Positions 11,718 to 24,324 of a stretch of DNA of 64,000 bases are shown here, one piece after another. Source of the stretch: Bactrocera neohumeralis. Taxonomy: Eukaryota; Arthropoda; Insecta; Diptera; Tephritidae. Positions within the stretch are counted from its first letter, which is position 1, and every line of letters starts with the position of its first letter. Made by a program: the position numbers and the translations under genes. The stretch covers positions 72,656,215 through 72,720,214 of the forward strand of contig NC_065920.1 of assembly GCF_024586455.1 (NCBI RefSeq), given 5' to 3'. The notes beneath the pieces were generated by a model. The model worked only from the letters and a program-made list of their open reading frames with translations, was not told where the DNA came from and made no database searches.

Positions 11718-12780
11718 ACCCTTTAGTAAGTTTGCCAAAAAGTTTGTAACACCCAGAAGGAAACGTCGGATAAGTTATAAAATATATACATTTATAAATG
11801 ATTAGCATAGTGTGATGAGTCTGTCTGTCTCTTTGTACCTATACGAACTAGTACCACAGCTTTTGAGACATACTTCTGAAAATTTGGAAACGTAATTTTT
11901 TCCTCGAGATGCTGCTCATATGTCGAGCCCGCCAATATCGGACATCTTTAGCTTATAGCTGTCATACAAACTGAACTATCAAAATTAAGACTTTGTATAT
12001 AAAATTTTCATAGTTAACGAGATATCTTCGCGAATTTTGGCATGGGTTAATATCTTAAGTAGCAGTAAAGTTTCCGAAGTAATTTTGCTGTTCAGACCAC
12101 TACAGCGTATAGCTGCCATACAAATTGTTCAAACGAAAAACCACCCTTGTATGGAAAACTTTTTCATTTACCAATAAATATTCACGAAATTTTGCGTATA
12201 TTATTATCTTAAGAAGCCGTAAAATTTCCGAACAAATTGCTCTGATTCGATCACTATAGTAAATAGTAACCATACAAACTGAACGCTGCAAATTAAGTCA
12301 TTGTTTAGAAAAATTTTTTATTTGACAAAATATCTTTACAAAATTTGGCATATATTACTGTCTAAAGTAGCGGTAAAATCTCCAAGGAGATTGTACAAAT
12401 CGGACTACTATAACTAATAGCTGTCATACGAACTGTTCGGTGAAAATCAAGTTCTTGTATGGAAAACTTTTTTTTATTTCACAATATATTTTCACGAAAT
12501 TAGGCACGAGTTATTATCTCAAGAATTCATAAAATGTCCAAAAATTATTTGGATCGGACGACTGTAGCATATAGCTGTCATACAAACTCATCGATAAGAA
12601 TTGAGGTCTTATATGGAAAACTTTTTTATTTGTCAGTATATTTTCACGAAATTTGGTATATATTATTTTTTAAAATAACGCTTTAAACTCTGAAGAAATT
12701 CTTTAGATCGGATAACTGTAGTTTGTAGCTGTCATACAAATTGAAATATCATAATCAAGTTCATATATGAATTCTTTTGT
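11718..12780 (-). repeat. Helitron/DINE-like repeat, family A, with six 154-bp monomers
   Basis: Read on the minus strand, the copy has a run of tandem monomers and then the unique right part: the reverse complement of GTCTGTCTGTCTC (GTCY microsatellite), a TATATA tract, and the reverse complement of GTTTGTAACACCCAGAAGG. CATAC marker sites lie at 11963, 12117, 12271, 12424, 12579 and 12733, a period of 153-155 bases. The expected palindrome at the terminus (TATACCCT...) is partly kept at 11718. This is the longest array of the family in the window. Confidence 0.8.
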
Positions 12781-13984
12781 ATTATTTTAGTGTATTATAG
12801 CTTCATTTTTCCTTATTAGTGAAAAAAAAATAAAATATTAAGAGGACCCCTTTTATATGTAAGACCCTGAATTCTCAACAATAATGGTCTTCCACAATTT
12901 TCTCATGGACCTCACCATTCAAAAGTTGTTCAAATTTAAAGTTTGATTATTTCAAATCTCTGTTTTTGCGTGAGTTTTATAACTGGTTAACAAAAAAAAT
13001 ATTATGATAATAATATTTATTATGTATGCTGTACTATGTCTGTAACTATGTATGTTCATTCATAACTATTATAAATATGGCTATTATATATTATATATAT
13101 TATATATTACATATTAAGATATTAAATACGCATAAAATACACACACTGCTACGCCTACTTTACAAAAATAAAATTTTTATGAATATTAATATCGTGTGTG
13201 CATTAAATGTTTACGCACTTCAAGCTAGATTTCTGCATAAATATTTATGCTGTGAAGGCAGTAAACTTTCAGCTGCTGTGAGTGAGATTTCTACAAGTAA
13301 CAACAGCTATAGCATGGTAGTATGTGTGTGTGCGTCCGTTAGTTATGTCTAAAGAGCGAGCATATTTTAAACGCTGCGATGGGTTATAATAATTTATGAA
13401 TATATGACATTTATTTTATTTTGCATACACAATCTGGCAGTGATTTTGAGTTATGAGCTGACTTACATATCTGAGTGTGTGTGCGTGTGTGTGGGGTTGC
13501 AACTGCAGCTCAAGACTTCACGTGCAGACAATTTTATAGCAATCGCTCGAGTATTTATGTGCAGTTATTTATTTTTTTCTTAGTGCGCACTAACACTATG
13601 TGCATGCGTGTGTAGGTGAGAGTGTGCATATGGAGCAATCAGGGTCATGTTTTCATGATTTATGACAGGTAATTTGTATGCAGCTTTAACATATGACTAA
13701 ATAAATGTTGTCGTATTTATTAAAGCAGCTCATATGCAAAATAACGTGCTTAGCTGCTTGAGCTGAATTGAACTTATGCTTTGTTCGATGCGCTGCTTGG
13801 CGTTTGGCTCCTGCTGTTTTGTGACATTGACTTAAGAATATGCACATGAAGTTTAATATTTGCGTAGATTTAATACGCAAATGTTTTGGGAAGCTTTGTT
13901 TGGTATTTTATTATGAATTAAATAATTTAATGCTGCATTTTAGTTGCTATAATGTCGTTCAAAGTTGCATTTCTTATAGCACAA
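12781..13984. other. Intronic DNA
   Basis: AT-rich, with a TATTATATAT tract near 13080-13110 and a short TGTGTG run near 13470-13495. Neither strand shows a recognisable protein or RNA gene. Confidence 0.35.
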
Positions 13985-14620
13985 AAGGTATAAAAATGTT
14001 TTGATCTTAATGCTGATTGATCAGTTTGTATGACAGTTATACGCTATACTGTTCCGATCTGAACAATTCTTAAGCGATTTTAGCGCTATCTTTGACAATG
14101 GTCTGTGCGAAATTTCGTGAAGATATTGTGTCAAATAAAAAAGTTTTCCTTACAAGGACTTGTTTTTCATTCAACAGTTTGTATGGCAGCTATATGCTAT
14201 AGTGTTCCGATCTGAACAATTTCTATAGAAGTGTTAGAGTTGTCTATGACAATGGTCTATGCCAAATTTTGTGAAGATATTTCGTGTAATGAAAAACTTT
14301 TTCATACAATGTTATTATTTTTTTGACCAGGTTCTATGGCAGCTATATGCTATAGTAGTCCGATCTGAATAACTTCTTTGGAGATTGTAGCACTAGTTTG
14401 AGAAATAACTCCTGCCGAATTTCGTGGTGATATCGTGTTCAATAAAAAGTTTTTTATACAAGAACTTTTTTTTCTGAAGATCCGATTCCGAAAATAGGCA
14501 GCTTCTTTCAGAGAAATATATGTGAACTAAATATCAGATCGATATCTCGAAAATTGAGGTATTAATTCGCGTATGCGCACGGACGGATAGCGTGCTATGC
14601 TAACCATTCACATATATACA
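13985..14620 (+). repeat. Helitron/DINE-like repeat, family A
   Basis: Three monomers (GATCAGTTTGTATGACAG, AACAGTTTGTATGGCAGC and a diverged third) are followed by the family's unique part: AGGCAGCTTCTTTCAGAG, ATCAGATCGATATCTCGAAA and a GGACGGA remnant. Both terminal palindromes are absent. A MITE-like element lies immediately to the right. Confidence 0.7.
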
Positions 14621-14632
14621 TATTGTCTCATA

Positions 14633-14865
14633 AAATGCAAAATAACGCAACATCACTTTTCATAAGTTTACAGGCAAAGAAAAACATTTTAATTGAAGCC
14701 ACTCATATTGAAACGAAAATTGAATTTTGGTTATAAAATAGTATGTATTGGTTATCAAATGGTTATACAATAGTTATATATTGGTTATCAAATTGCTTAT
14801 ATACTGTTTATTATATCTGACAGCGATTTCCGATTGTTTTTTGATGTTCCGAATTGTTTGCATTT
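14633..14865 (+). mobile_element. MITE-like element, copy 2, with TA duplication
   Basis: The left end AAATGCAAAATAACGCAACA is mirrored, imperfectly, by the right end TGTTCCGAATTGTTTGCATT and T, with TA on both sides (14631-14632, 14866-14867). The interior is built of TTGGTTATNNAAT-type units. It is homologous to 8210-8447 in the opposite orientation. At 233 bases it has no coding capacity. The mobilising transposase is unknown. Confidence 0.65.
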
Positions 14866-14869
14866 TAGG

Positions 14870-15829
14870 TAACAATATATTCATTACAAACTTCGTAGCA
14901 AAGTTGATATTACCTCTCAGGCTATAAACATTATATTTTTATTTATTACTATATATTATTATAATATTTATTATTTTATTAAATTTATTGTATATTTTAC
15001 TTTTTTTTTAATTTTAAAAAATTTTTCTTCTGAAATATCTATTAATTTTTTAAGGTTAAATCGCTGTAAAGTAGTATAACTCAAAAATTGCATGGTACCA
15101 CTAAATATACAATGCAATTTTCTTGATTATCCAATATCATCGTTTCATAAATCTAAACAAATTCATCTTAACCGAAAAAAGGAACTGCATATTACACTTC
15201 CAACCAATTTCTATTTCGAGGACATCACCCAAAGTGCTTGGCTCATGCCCCAGCAGCAGCACAAACAGTTTATTATAAGCAAGCAAAATTATCGAATTCA
15301 TGAAAAAATTTGATTTATGCAAATCGATAGCATGCGCCCGAAAATATGCAATTTCCTGTGTAATGATAATCTAACGGGAAACGCAAGAAAAAATTCAAAA
15401 TGTATTTATGCAAACACGAGCAGTAAGCAGCACGCCGAAGGATGTGCTGTAAACAACCCAAAACAGAGAGAACAACAACAATAACTTATAGTGAGAGCTA
15501 CTTGAAGTGCGCTTTATTGTCACCGCGGCAACACAGCGCCATTGTTTACACGTCGTACACAAAATCAAGGCACAAAATCACATTGGCACAATTTTGCAAC
15601 AATATACAATTTGCTGGCACGCACAAACACATACTATGTGTGGTATGTATCGTTGTGTGGCACGTTGTATGCTGCCTTTTCGTTATTTTCACATGTTTAT
15701 GCAAAAATCGTGTAGTTTGTCATGGTTGGCAGCCTTGTAACCCAGTCATAGTTTGTTCTGTAATCTCATTTACATACATTTTTCACCAGAGGTGGAGTGT
15801 TTTTCAGCTGAAATATGTATTTGTAGTGG
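14870..15829. other. Intronic DNA, nothing recognised
   Basis: A strongly AT-rich stretch (14930-15060) is followed by more balanced sequence. Overlapping open frames at 15442-15837 show no domain, periodicity or splice context and are not called. Confidence 0.35.
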
Positions 15830-16800
15830 CATTTTAGGAGTATTCACTATGTCGCTAGTTTAATCGAATTCGAAGCATACCTTTAGGAGGATTTCGCTTT
15901 TGTGTGAGACAGAGATTAAGTTTAAATAAACAGTGTTAGCTATATTAAATGAAATTAGAACTTTTCAGTAGCTTCATTGGTCTCTTCAGGAAATATGATT
16001 AGATAGTGGAACTAGTTCTTTAATTAAATGCCTCTTTGGAAAATTTTAAGTAAACATTTAGTAGGATTTCAGTTTGTGTGATGCTGAGATTAAGTTATAG
16101 TACAACAGTGGCATCCATAGGAAATAAAATTGAAACCTTTTAGTAGTTTTCTCCAGATTTTTAAGACATTTTGTAAATTAGAGAGCTCTTTTATATAATT
16201 TGAAGCATACTTTTTGGAGGATTTCGTTTTTGAATGGGACTGAGATTAATTTATAGTACTATAGTAAATAAAATTAGAACTTTTTAGTAGCTCCTTTGGT
16301 CGCTTAAAGAAATTTTATTAGTTAGTGGAACTAATTATTTAATTAAGTATCTCCTTAATGAAAGTTAAAGAGTACATTTAAGAAGATTTCGTTTTTGGGT
16401 GAAACTGAGATTAAGTTATTCACAACAATAGTACTTATAGTAAATTAAATCAGAACTTTCTAGTGCTTCCCTTAGTATTTTTAAGAAATTTTGTAAATTA
16501 GAGACCTCATTTATATAATTTGAAGCATACTTTTTGGATGATATCGTTTTTGGTTAAGACTGAGATTAAGTTATCCACAACAGTAGCACCTACATTTTAT
16601 GAAATCCGAACTTTTTAGTAGTTTCTTGATATTTTTAATTTTTTTTTTGTAAATTGGATACCTCTTTGATATAATTTGAAGCACACATTTCGGGGGATTT
16701 TTTTTTTAAGTGACATTGAAATTAACTAACAATAAGGCAATGCTATCTATAGTAAATGAAGTAAGATGGTTTCTGGTGGTTAACGTGGTTTCTTTGGTTA
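15830..16800 (+). repeat. Tandem array, ~155-175-bp monomers, six units
   Basis: A recurring core (GAAGCATACTTTTTGGAGGA and TTTCGTTTT, then TGAGATTAAGTTA, then AACTTTTTAGTAG) marks units at about 15889, 16064, 16219, 16384, 16538 and 16695. Spacing is 175, 155, 165, 154 and 157. Alternate units share a different left half (TATATAATTTGAAGC versus TTAATTAA...CTCC), which suggests a two-monomer higher-order pattern. The units are well diverged, so the array is old. No relation to family A is visible. Confidence 0.75.
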
Positions 16801-19794
16801 ATTTGATTATAGTCAAATGGTTAAGGAAATAAAATTGATTGTGACAATATGCTAGTCTTTTTATTTCTTGAAATCTTCGAAACACATACTCCTGTACTCT
16901 CGTTCGTGGGTATTATGGACTTCCAGAATCTTTGAACTGTTACGGATAGGCTTGGACGGGAAATAAAATATATTCTTTACACTTTTTTGTGAAAAAACAG
17001 CATTTCTGATCTAAAAAGTTTATTAGAATCAACTTTTAGCACCTTGCAATCCTTATTCAAATTCCTTCAGGAGAGAAACGAGCAGATGTTACCCTTATTT
17101 CATTCTTTCGAACGCCTCTAGCGAACTCAGCAAGCGTTGATCATCAATTAGTATTTGTGGAGTTGCGAAAGTCTTCTGTCAGAGAGTCAAGTCCATTAAA
17201 CTGCCAGATCTTAGCAAGTTTCACATAGACACGATGTTCTAACTGGACACTGTCCCATTGGCATACACGCGGTGAGGCATAACTTGTTAAGTTTTCAAGG
17301 AGAAAGATGAAGGGGATCCATCTAAATACTTTTTCTTCTCAGTTGCATACTTTCTACGAACCTGTCGAATTGGCTGGAATTGATATTAGTAGCCTCAATA
17401 AATTTATGGCAGAATCAGGGTGTTTTGTGGATATGCGACGATCTTCTTGAACCATATCTAAGGATTCTGGGCAAAACAACAAACCTCTGCAGATGTCTAG
17501 GTTAGTTGATAAAAAAGCAGTCCTAACCTCACCTAGTTAGTATCCAGATCAAAACTAAGAACTACTCTAAAGACCACCTAAGACAGACTAGTTCTAGTTT
17601 AGCTATAGAAACAATAATAATTTTAGTTTGTTTAAGATCGAAGCTCTATCGACTACAGTCTAAGTCAGAAGTATTTATCGAAACTCTCAATTTTTTCCAT
17701 CAAATGAACTCTCGTCCAGCAAACTGTGTTCAGTAAAATAATCTACAGCACGTTGGCGTTCCGCAAAAGGAGGCCTACCAAATTGATCAGTGCGAAATTC
17801 ATATGCGAAAAGAAAATGTGAGTAGGACATTTTAGTACTCCAGAAACTATGTTACAATTACAGTATGTTACCACAAAGATCGGAAGTGGCAGTTCACGAA
17901 ATCTCCTTGCACTAGCATGGTAGATAGTCTACCAAATGAATGCCTACATGACGCCAAAGCTACCAAAGGCCCATAAACAACTTCCAAATTGTAGCAAACC
18001 GAAGAAAAGTAAACTCAATGGGGCACAGCTATCGTTGATTACAACAAAAGTCAAAAAAGCACAGTTTTAGGCAAACAACAGAATAGGCAGAAAGCAAAGA
18101 GAGACAGCAAAGCAATTGAATATCTTGCGGATATTTATTGAAGCGACCCAACTGTTAAAGAGCGCAGTGAAAATTGCTCCGAATATGCAAGTGACCCAAT
18201 GCTGTGAATGTTGACTATTTGCACAAATACAATTTCGCAGACCTTTTGCAGTCACAGAGCTTACCCCAACTATACGAGGCAAAGACTAGGAAAAGCTGTC
18301 GTATCAGCCGTCAATGAAACAATGCGAACTTAATTGGAATTGACTGCCTACTTTTAGGCGTAGTAACGGGTATGCATTGCGCGCACAGACAACAAGCTCT
18401 TAGAAATACAAAGGTATTTTAGTATGTGGGATACCGGGAGGCAAAATGCGTTATGCTAGTTGTCTGCAACATTTGTAGCATACATTTAGGCTGTGCCTTT
18501 AGATATTGCTTGAAATGTCAAACGCTGGCTGAAGTTCACGCAAACGCTTTGAATAATGTGCGTTGGGTGCTGCGAAACTGAAAGATAATCAAGCATTTTT
18601 TTGATAGGAAAAGAGGTAGAGAGCTTGGTAATTTCATATTTTGTCTTTTTCGAGGATTTTGTGAACGTTTCTGCTTGATTTGATTATGGATATTTGTAGT
18701 TCAGCATAATTTATGTTGGAGGCAAATCAAATCAATTTATATGTACACGCACGTAATTGCAATTAAGTAAAGAATTATTTGATAGTAAAACATAGAAAAA
18801 TATACTGACTTAAAATATGGCTTCTCTTTTTGGGCGATATACTAACGAAAAAAGCCAAAGGAGAACGTATTGCATACTTTTTGGTGCTTATAATTCGAAA
18901 ATCAACTGATTAGCCAACAGAAAAGTTAAATTTGTATAGATCTATAGATCAGCTTATAGAATTCTTAACATAATTTTGTGAGCAGAAAAGATCACAAAAA
19001 TTTTTCGAAGCAAATATTTCTTTCCACTTACAAATTTGCATAATTATAGGCTACATTTAACTTTTCAAAGTAAAACATAGTTCTTGGCTAAGATTATTTC
19101 GGCATAACTCAAATTTAACACAAGTTTTTAACAAGCATTAAATATTTATGCATTCTAATATAAGTTCCGAAGACATTTACATACATTTCTCAGCTTCAAT
19201 AAATATAAACGAGCACTACAGCTGCCTCCCAACTATGAAAACACCTTTTTTATGTAAAATTATTATAAAATATTTTCCTATACATAAAGAATTTGCATAA
19301 TTTTCTCATAAATGCTGCACTTAACTCAACCCGAAAACTTGTAATGAGAGTTGTGCAGTATAATTTAGGGCACTTAATGGCCACTAGAGCCACTTGAGTG
19401 CAAGCATGTGCATATTGCTTCGTATGAAAATGATTTGTAAGCCAAATAAAGCAACTTTGGAAGTACTTACATACACATACATGTGAGAACCTTTGTGGAG
19501 GCAATGTTGTAATGGGTTTTAAAGTGTATCAAGCGCTTTTTGCCGAAAAACAAATAAAATGAAGAACTTTCAGCTTAATATTTTCAAAATTTACCTTATA
19601 ATTTCTGAAATATTGCTGTAGAACTTACTTAGTGGATTTAAGTATAAAATATTTAGGGTAAAATGTTTTGAAGACTTTTATTTAGATATATTATGCATAC
19701 TGATGTAAGGCTTTAGATTTACTATAAATAAATGTAATAAAGACTTGACTTACAAATTTTTTTATGGTGGATTTTATGGCCACTGTTTCCAACC
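16801..19794. other. ~3 kb intronic DNA, unassigned
   Basis: No gene is recognised. Some stretches (17050-17600) are less AT-rich and carry AGTCCTAACCTCACCTAG-like sequence of the kind seen in decayed retroelements, but no reading frame can be matched to a domain. A GCGAAAAC/AGCAAAG-rich part (18060-18300) is also unassigned. Confidence 0.3.
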
Positions 19795-19912
19795 GAAGTT
19801 ACACTTTTCACAAAAGCAAAAGATTTCTTACAAGAACTCGATTTTAATCAGACAGTTTGTACGGAAACTATTAGCTAAAGTGATCAGAACTGAACTATTT
19901 TTGGAGGGACTG
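19795..19912 (+). repeat. Helitron/DINE-like repeat, family A, single-monomer fragment
   Basis: One diverged monomer is visible: ACAAGAACTCGATTTTAATC, AGACAGTTTGTACGG, TAAAGTGATCAGAACTGAAC. It abuts the 3' end of the inverted RTE-like fragment. Confidence 0.5.
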
Positions 19913-19914
19913 TC

Positions 19915-21165
19915 CCTTCTTCTTCTTCTTTATTCACTATCGTAGACACCGCTTACGCAGCTACAGCCAGGTTAAAATCCGTGCCAGTCATTTCTTCTTA
20001 TCGCCATTTGGCGGCAATTCGAGGTACCAAGTGCAGGCAGGTTCAACACCTTCCTCTACTTCCCCCGACCGGTACTGAATAGAAAATTTTTAACGCTAGA
20101 GTGTTCTCCTCCATCCGAAAAAAATGACACACAAGGATCGTTCCTAAGTTCCAAAGATTCTTTTTGAATCTAGCGCCCCCTGGTTGCGTCATCTATATGT
20201 CAGCTAGTGCGTTAGAATCTGCTATCTTTATCGACTGTCCAGTCAGAATTTCATGACATTTCATATATTGGAAGTGAAGTTATTGCGTTTTAAGTGTCAG
20301 TATGTTTGTGTTATCGGTGCGAAAATGAGCTTCGAACAAAGAGCCAACATTAAGTTTTGTTTAAAAATTGGTACAACTTTTACCGAAACATTTTAATTGA
20401 TGAAAAAAGTTTATGGCGATGATTGTATATCCCGTAGTAGAGTGCACGAGTGGTTTCAACGTTTTCCAAATGGTCGTGAGGACATAAATGACGATCAACA
20501 TGTGGCTCAATCAAAATCCGTGATCACCGGGAATTCCATCGAAACTGTGCGTGAATTCATCAAAAATCAACCGAAATCTTCATTGAAATTCATGGAAATG
20601 GAATTGAACTTCTCCAAAAAAACGATTTATCGCATTTTGACCGAACATTTGGGCTTACGAAAGGTGTGTGCACGGTTTGTTCCGCACAAATTGACTGACG
20701 ACCAAAAATTGTTCAGAATCCAACATTCTTACTTTGCGGGAAAATGCATTTGCCCATGAAAGGAAAGCGTTATGCAGACGTAGAGGCCATTCAAGAGGCT
20801 TGCACCGGCATACTGGCGGCCATACCGGTCAACGAGCTAAACACTCTTTCGACATGCTTTTGGACCGTGAAAAAAGCTGTATTGAAGCAGAAGGAGACTA
20901 TTTTGAATGAAATAAATTGACACTCCTTTCAGATAGCGTAGCCACTGTCTCTCGCTGAATTATGTCAATATAGCCGTATGTCTCGTACAGCTTATTGTTC
21001 CATCAATTGTGGTATTCATTGTTACCAATGCGCAAAGGACCAAAAATCTTCCACAAAGCATTCTCCCAAACTATTCTGTGGCCGACTAATCAGATGATGT
21101 CATTGTCCATGTCTCCGCATCATATGACAATAAAGGAATAAGGGATTATAAAGTTTGATCTACAT
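19915..21165 (-). pseudogene. 3' fragment of RTE-like retrotransposon, split by a mariner
   Basis: On the minus strand, 21165-20930 and 20132-19915 together match the C-terminal part of the element at 44-47 kb. The matched order runs from the ...CTTCTGCG/CGAGTTTTCGAG-like region through the RLRWLGHVVRM region, the Pro/Gly/Arg-rich stretch and the final coding bases to the terminal GTGTCTACG...GAAGAAGAAG tail. A deleted mariner (20133-20929) interrupts it inside the sequence encoding GHVVRMD. Many substitutions and indels show it is much older than the 44 kb copy. Confidence 0.75.
20133..20929 (+). mobile_element. Deleted mariner (same family as 37.2 kb), nested in a retrotransposon
   Basis: The left end (ACAAGGATCGTTCC...) is a decayed version of the inverted repeat at 37204. 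The frame from 20325 reads MSFEQRANIKFCLKIGTTF, then a stop at about 20395, then a long stretch through FVPHKLTDDQK (the mariner WVPHEL linker). It then jumps to a 3' segment that encodes only the last residues (RKRYADVEAIQEACTGILAA). D1, D2 and D3 are all missing. The 3' inverted repeat is reduced to CACTCCTTT. Non-functional. Confidence 0.8.
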
Positions 21166-24100
21166 GGCAAAATGGACGCAGCTCGTCATGTCGATTCCTT
21201 CTGCGAGTTACAAAAATCGTGGGAAACTTAATATATTTAGTTCTAGATATAATAGTATAAGATCATAGTAAAATTGGTCATAAAATAAATAAACAACCTT
21301 AAGGCCGACCAACCGAAAGTTTTTGGTTTTTTTACACTCTCTTCTGGAACACTAGTTTACTGCCTTCAGCACTTACTCGCTTGACAGACAGTAGTCTCGC
21401 AGAGAAATAGCTGATGGTCCGCCCTTCTTTGAAAATCACTTTGCGAAGTTATTTTCTATGTTACTTTACTATCGGACAGGCAATAAAATATTGACTTTAC
21501 ACCCTTCGACAAAACATAGAGGTTATTCTGGCATTTTTCGTGAATGAAATCTAAAAAAAGTTCTGTCTATACAATGACCTACAGTCGAAAAAATGGACAA
21601 AATTCCATTACCAAAATTTGATTTTTGATTAGAGAACTTTATACTTTATACTTTAACCGAATATTTTCTCAATATAATTGTAGTTACTACAGCAAATTAA
21701 AAAAAATGCTTTTCGAGAAAGAAATTTTAAAGGTGAACGAGCAGAGCTAATCGAATTTAGCGGTTACTCCTTAGAAGCCTGTAACTAAAAAAAATATTTG
21801 AAATTTTCATTTAAACTTTTGCTATGTTTTTTTTAAGGTTGATGCTATCATTAAAACAATTAAAAATCATTTCTCGAATTTTCATTTCAGCTGTATCTCT
21901 TAATGCTTTGGCTGCCAGTCTATCACCGGTCATAACGACAGATATCTGCTCCCAGCTGTCAAGCAAACATATACATGTAATGCTTTGACCCAGGCGTTTA
22001 TCACCGATGATACTCTGGCAACCAATGTGTTAAAAAGCAGCCTGTTGACTTACTTGCTTCAAGTCTTAAAGTTAGTTTGTGATCAAAAGTCTTTTGAGAA
22101 ATTTCTAAACTTATTGAAAATAGAACAGAATATAATATCAGTGAATTCAGCAGAGCGTGCCAGTATTTGGAGAGTAAATACGACTTCACCTCATTAATAT
22201 TTAGATATAATTTTGTTCGTATCTTTCTTAAAATGATGATGAAGTGTCCATGTCTTTTATATTACTGTAATTTCGGTGTGAATCTTAATTTTATGAAGCT
22301 TGTAAAACATAATTTTATATTCACTATTTTTATTTTTTTCAATTTAGTTAACAACATGAACTTTTATGATTATGAATAAATCTTTTGCCGAAAAATATGT
22401 TTTTAGAATTCGCATTTTTTATCTAAAAAATAAGTTTTTTTAACCTTTTAACAATATATTACTGCAACAAATATTTTCAACATTTGACTACAAGAGGCAC
22501 TGCCGCATACAAAGAAAAATATGTTTTATATTTGCTCCCACTTTTATCATCTACTTTGTGGCCGAGTCTTTATATATACGTATATATATGTATGCAGTTA
22601 ACGCATTTTTACGCCTGTATCTTTTTACAGCCCATTTGCACGCCATAACTGGGTAGGTGGTGCATGGCCAGCAAACCCCGGTGACATAAATAATATTTCA
22701 CTGTGCAACGCCTAATTTAATAGCGAGGAATTTGTTAGCAGCTTGACAGTAAAATGCAAACAAAAAAATCTCACAAAATATATTTATGTACAGATATATT
22801 TATATATATAGTATATTCCATACTGAAACATGAGCGCAGGTTTATTAATGCAACGATGCGGCGGTGGTCCATGAAAGGCATATAAAAGGCACTAAAAACT
22901 GCATACAGAGAGCATGGCGCGAACTGCTGTTTTCTTCACAAATACACACACGCATACACACATACTATGAACCAAGTGATGGGCAATAAAGTTGCTAATA
23001 TTTGCAAGCGTCAAAGAGTAAATGACCTCGTCGTCAACAACAATTGCTATGACGCAACAAATCGTAAAAGAGCACATTCAACATAAAAATATTGCATTTT
23101 GACTTTTTTCCTTTCGCTTTTCTACACGCGTCCGCCATATACTGTCGCTTATTTGCAGGCAGACAGCGAAGAAGCACCACAGTAGCTACAGGCTGTCATA
23201 TACTTGTAGATGTTGCGAAGCCTTCCCTCTCTATAAATGCACTGAATCAGCTGGACTCTTGCCGCACGTGTGGTTTTTGCTGCGTGTGTGTGTGTCATAT
23301 TCCAAGAATGTCACTTGAAATTGCCACGCGCTTTATTACGTGCAGGCTCGTAAACAACATGCCACCATAACCGCCAGGTGACGTATGTGTTAACAACAGT
23401 GAAATCGTAAAAAATTATATATTGTGAACACAGATACATATATATTCGTTTAATATTGGGTGGCAACAAAGCAGCCAGGGCATAGATGGCACGCTTTAAC
23501 GCATATATAATATTTTAGAAGGTACTTGTTATATTTGCTAACAAAATGATTATGTGCTTTATTGTTCTCGAAGAACCTTTTGAAGAACTTTTCGTTTAAT
23601 TTATATAAAGTTTAGGTGTGGCTCATAAATATTATTACTTAAGGCTGAGTGAGGTCGACAAAGGTTCTTCTTAAAATTTCATATACGATTATAAATACTT
23701 CTCCGACTATAGAATACAATCTCTGGTTTTTAGTTTTGCGTCTTTTCTTCAATGTTTGGTCATGATGATCCCAGCATTTTGGCATGAGATTGCAACTACA
23801 AAATTATACACCCAGTTCTTTGCTACGAATATATCTGTATGAAGTATGTCTTTAGAAATCCATTTATTATATCCTTGTCATCTCACTAAAAATAAACCAC
23901 CATCCTCTTGAATAAAATCTTTCAAAATTACACGTAATATTAAATAATTATGAACTCATGATTCATGTCACGAAGCGTAAAGAGGATTTCACTTAATGGA
24001 TGTTTAGTTAAAAAACACCGGGTCTTTTGGTATGAGTCTTGCGATGTTCGCTCTTCACATAAATGTTTAACTATTAACAGTTAAATGAATCCATATGAGA

Positions 24101-24324
24101 AATTGAGGTCATCTACTAGTTGCTTAAAGCTAAAGCTCTATAGAGAGCTACCAAATCAAAGAAATTCCTGATTACCAAATACTTGCTTTTGATAGAAATT
24201 TTTATTAAATCTTTTACCGAACCATTCGATAGCACTATCTTATAATCGGCTGACAATATTATTATACAACTTGTCTCCAAAATATGAGAGTAAATATTTT
24301 TTTCAAATATTAAGATATGCATAC
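21166..24324. other. ~3.2 kb intronic DNA, unassigned
   Basis: AT-rich, with a short AC-rich microsatellite near 22940-22965 and a TG run near 23283. No exon with a matching phase for the SEA/Ig gene was found. Open frames at 21985-22379 and 23092-23370 have no recognisable domain. Confidence 0.3.

Noticed and set aside
11963..12770. CRISPR-like regular spacing
   Set aside because: The whole 154-bp unit repeats, with no short repeat/unique spacer pattern; it is a eukaryotic tandem repeat within a dispersed element.
15442..15837. 131-residue open frame
   Set aside because: Overlaps another frame on the same strand; no recognisable motif, and it sits in AT-rich intron next to a tandem array.
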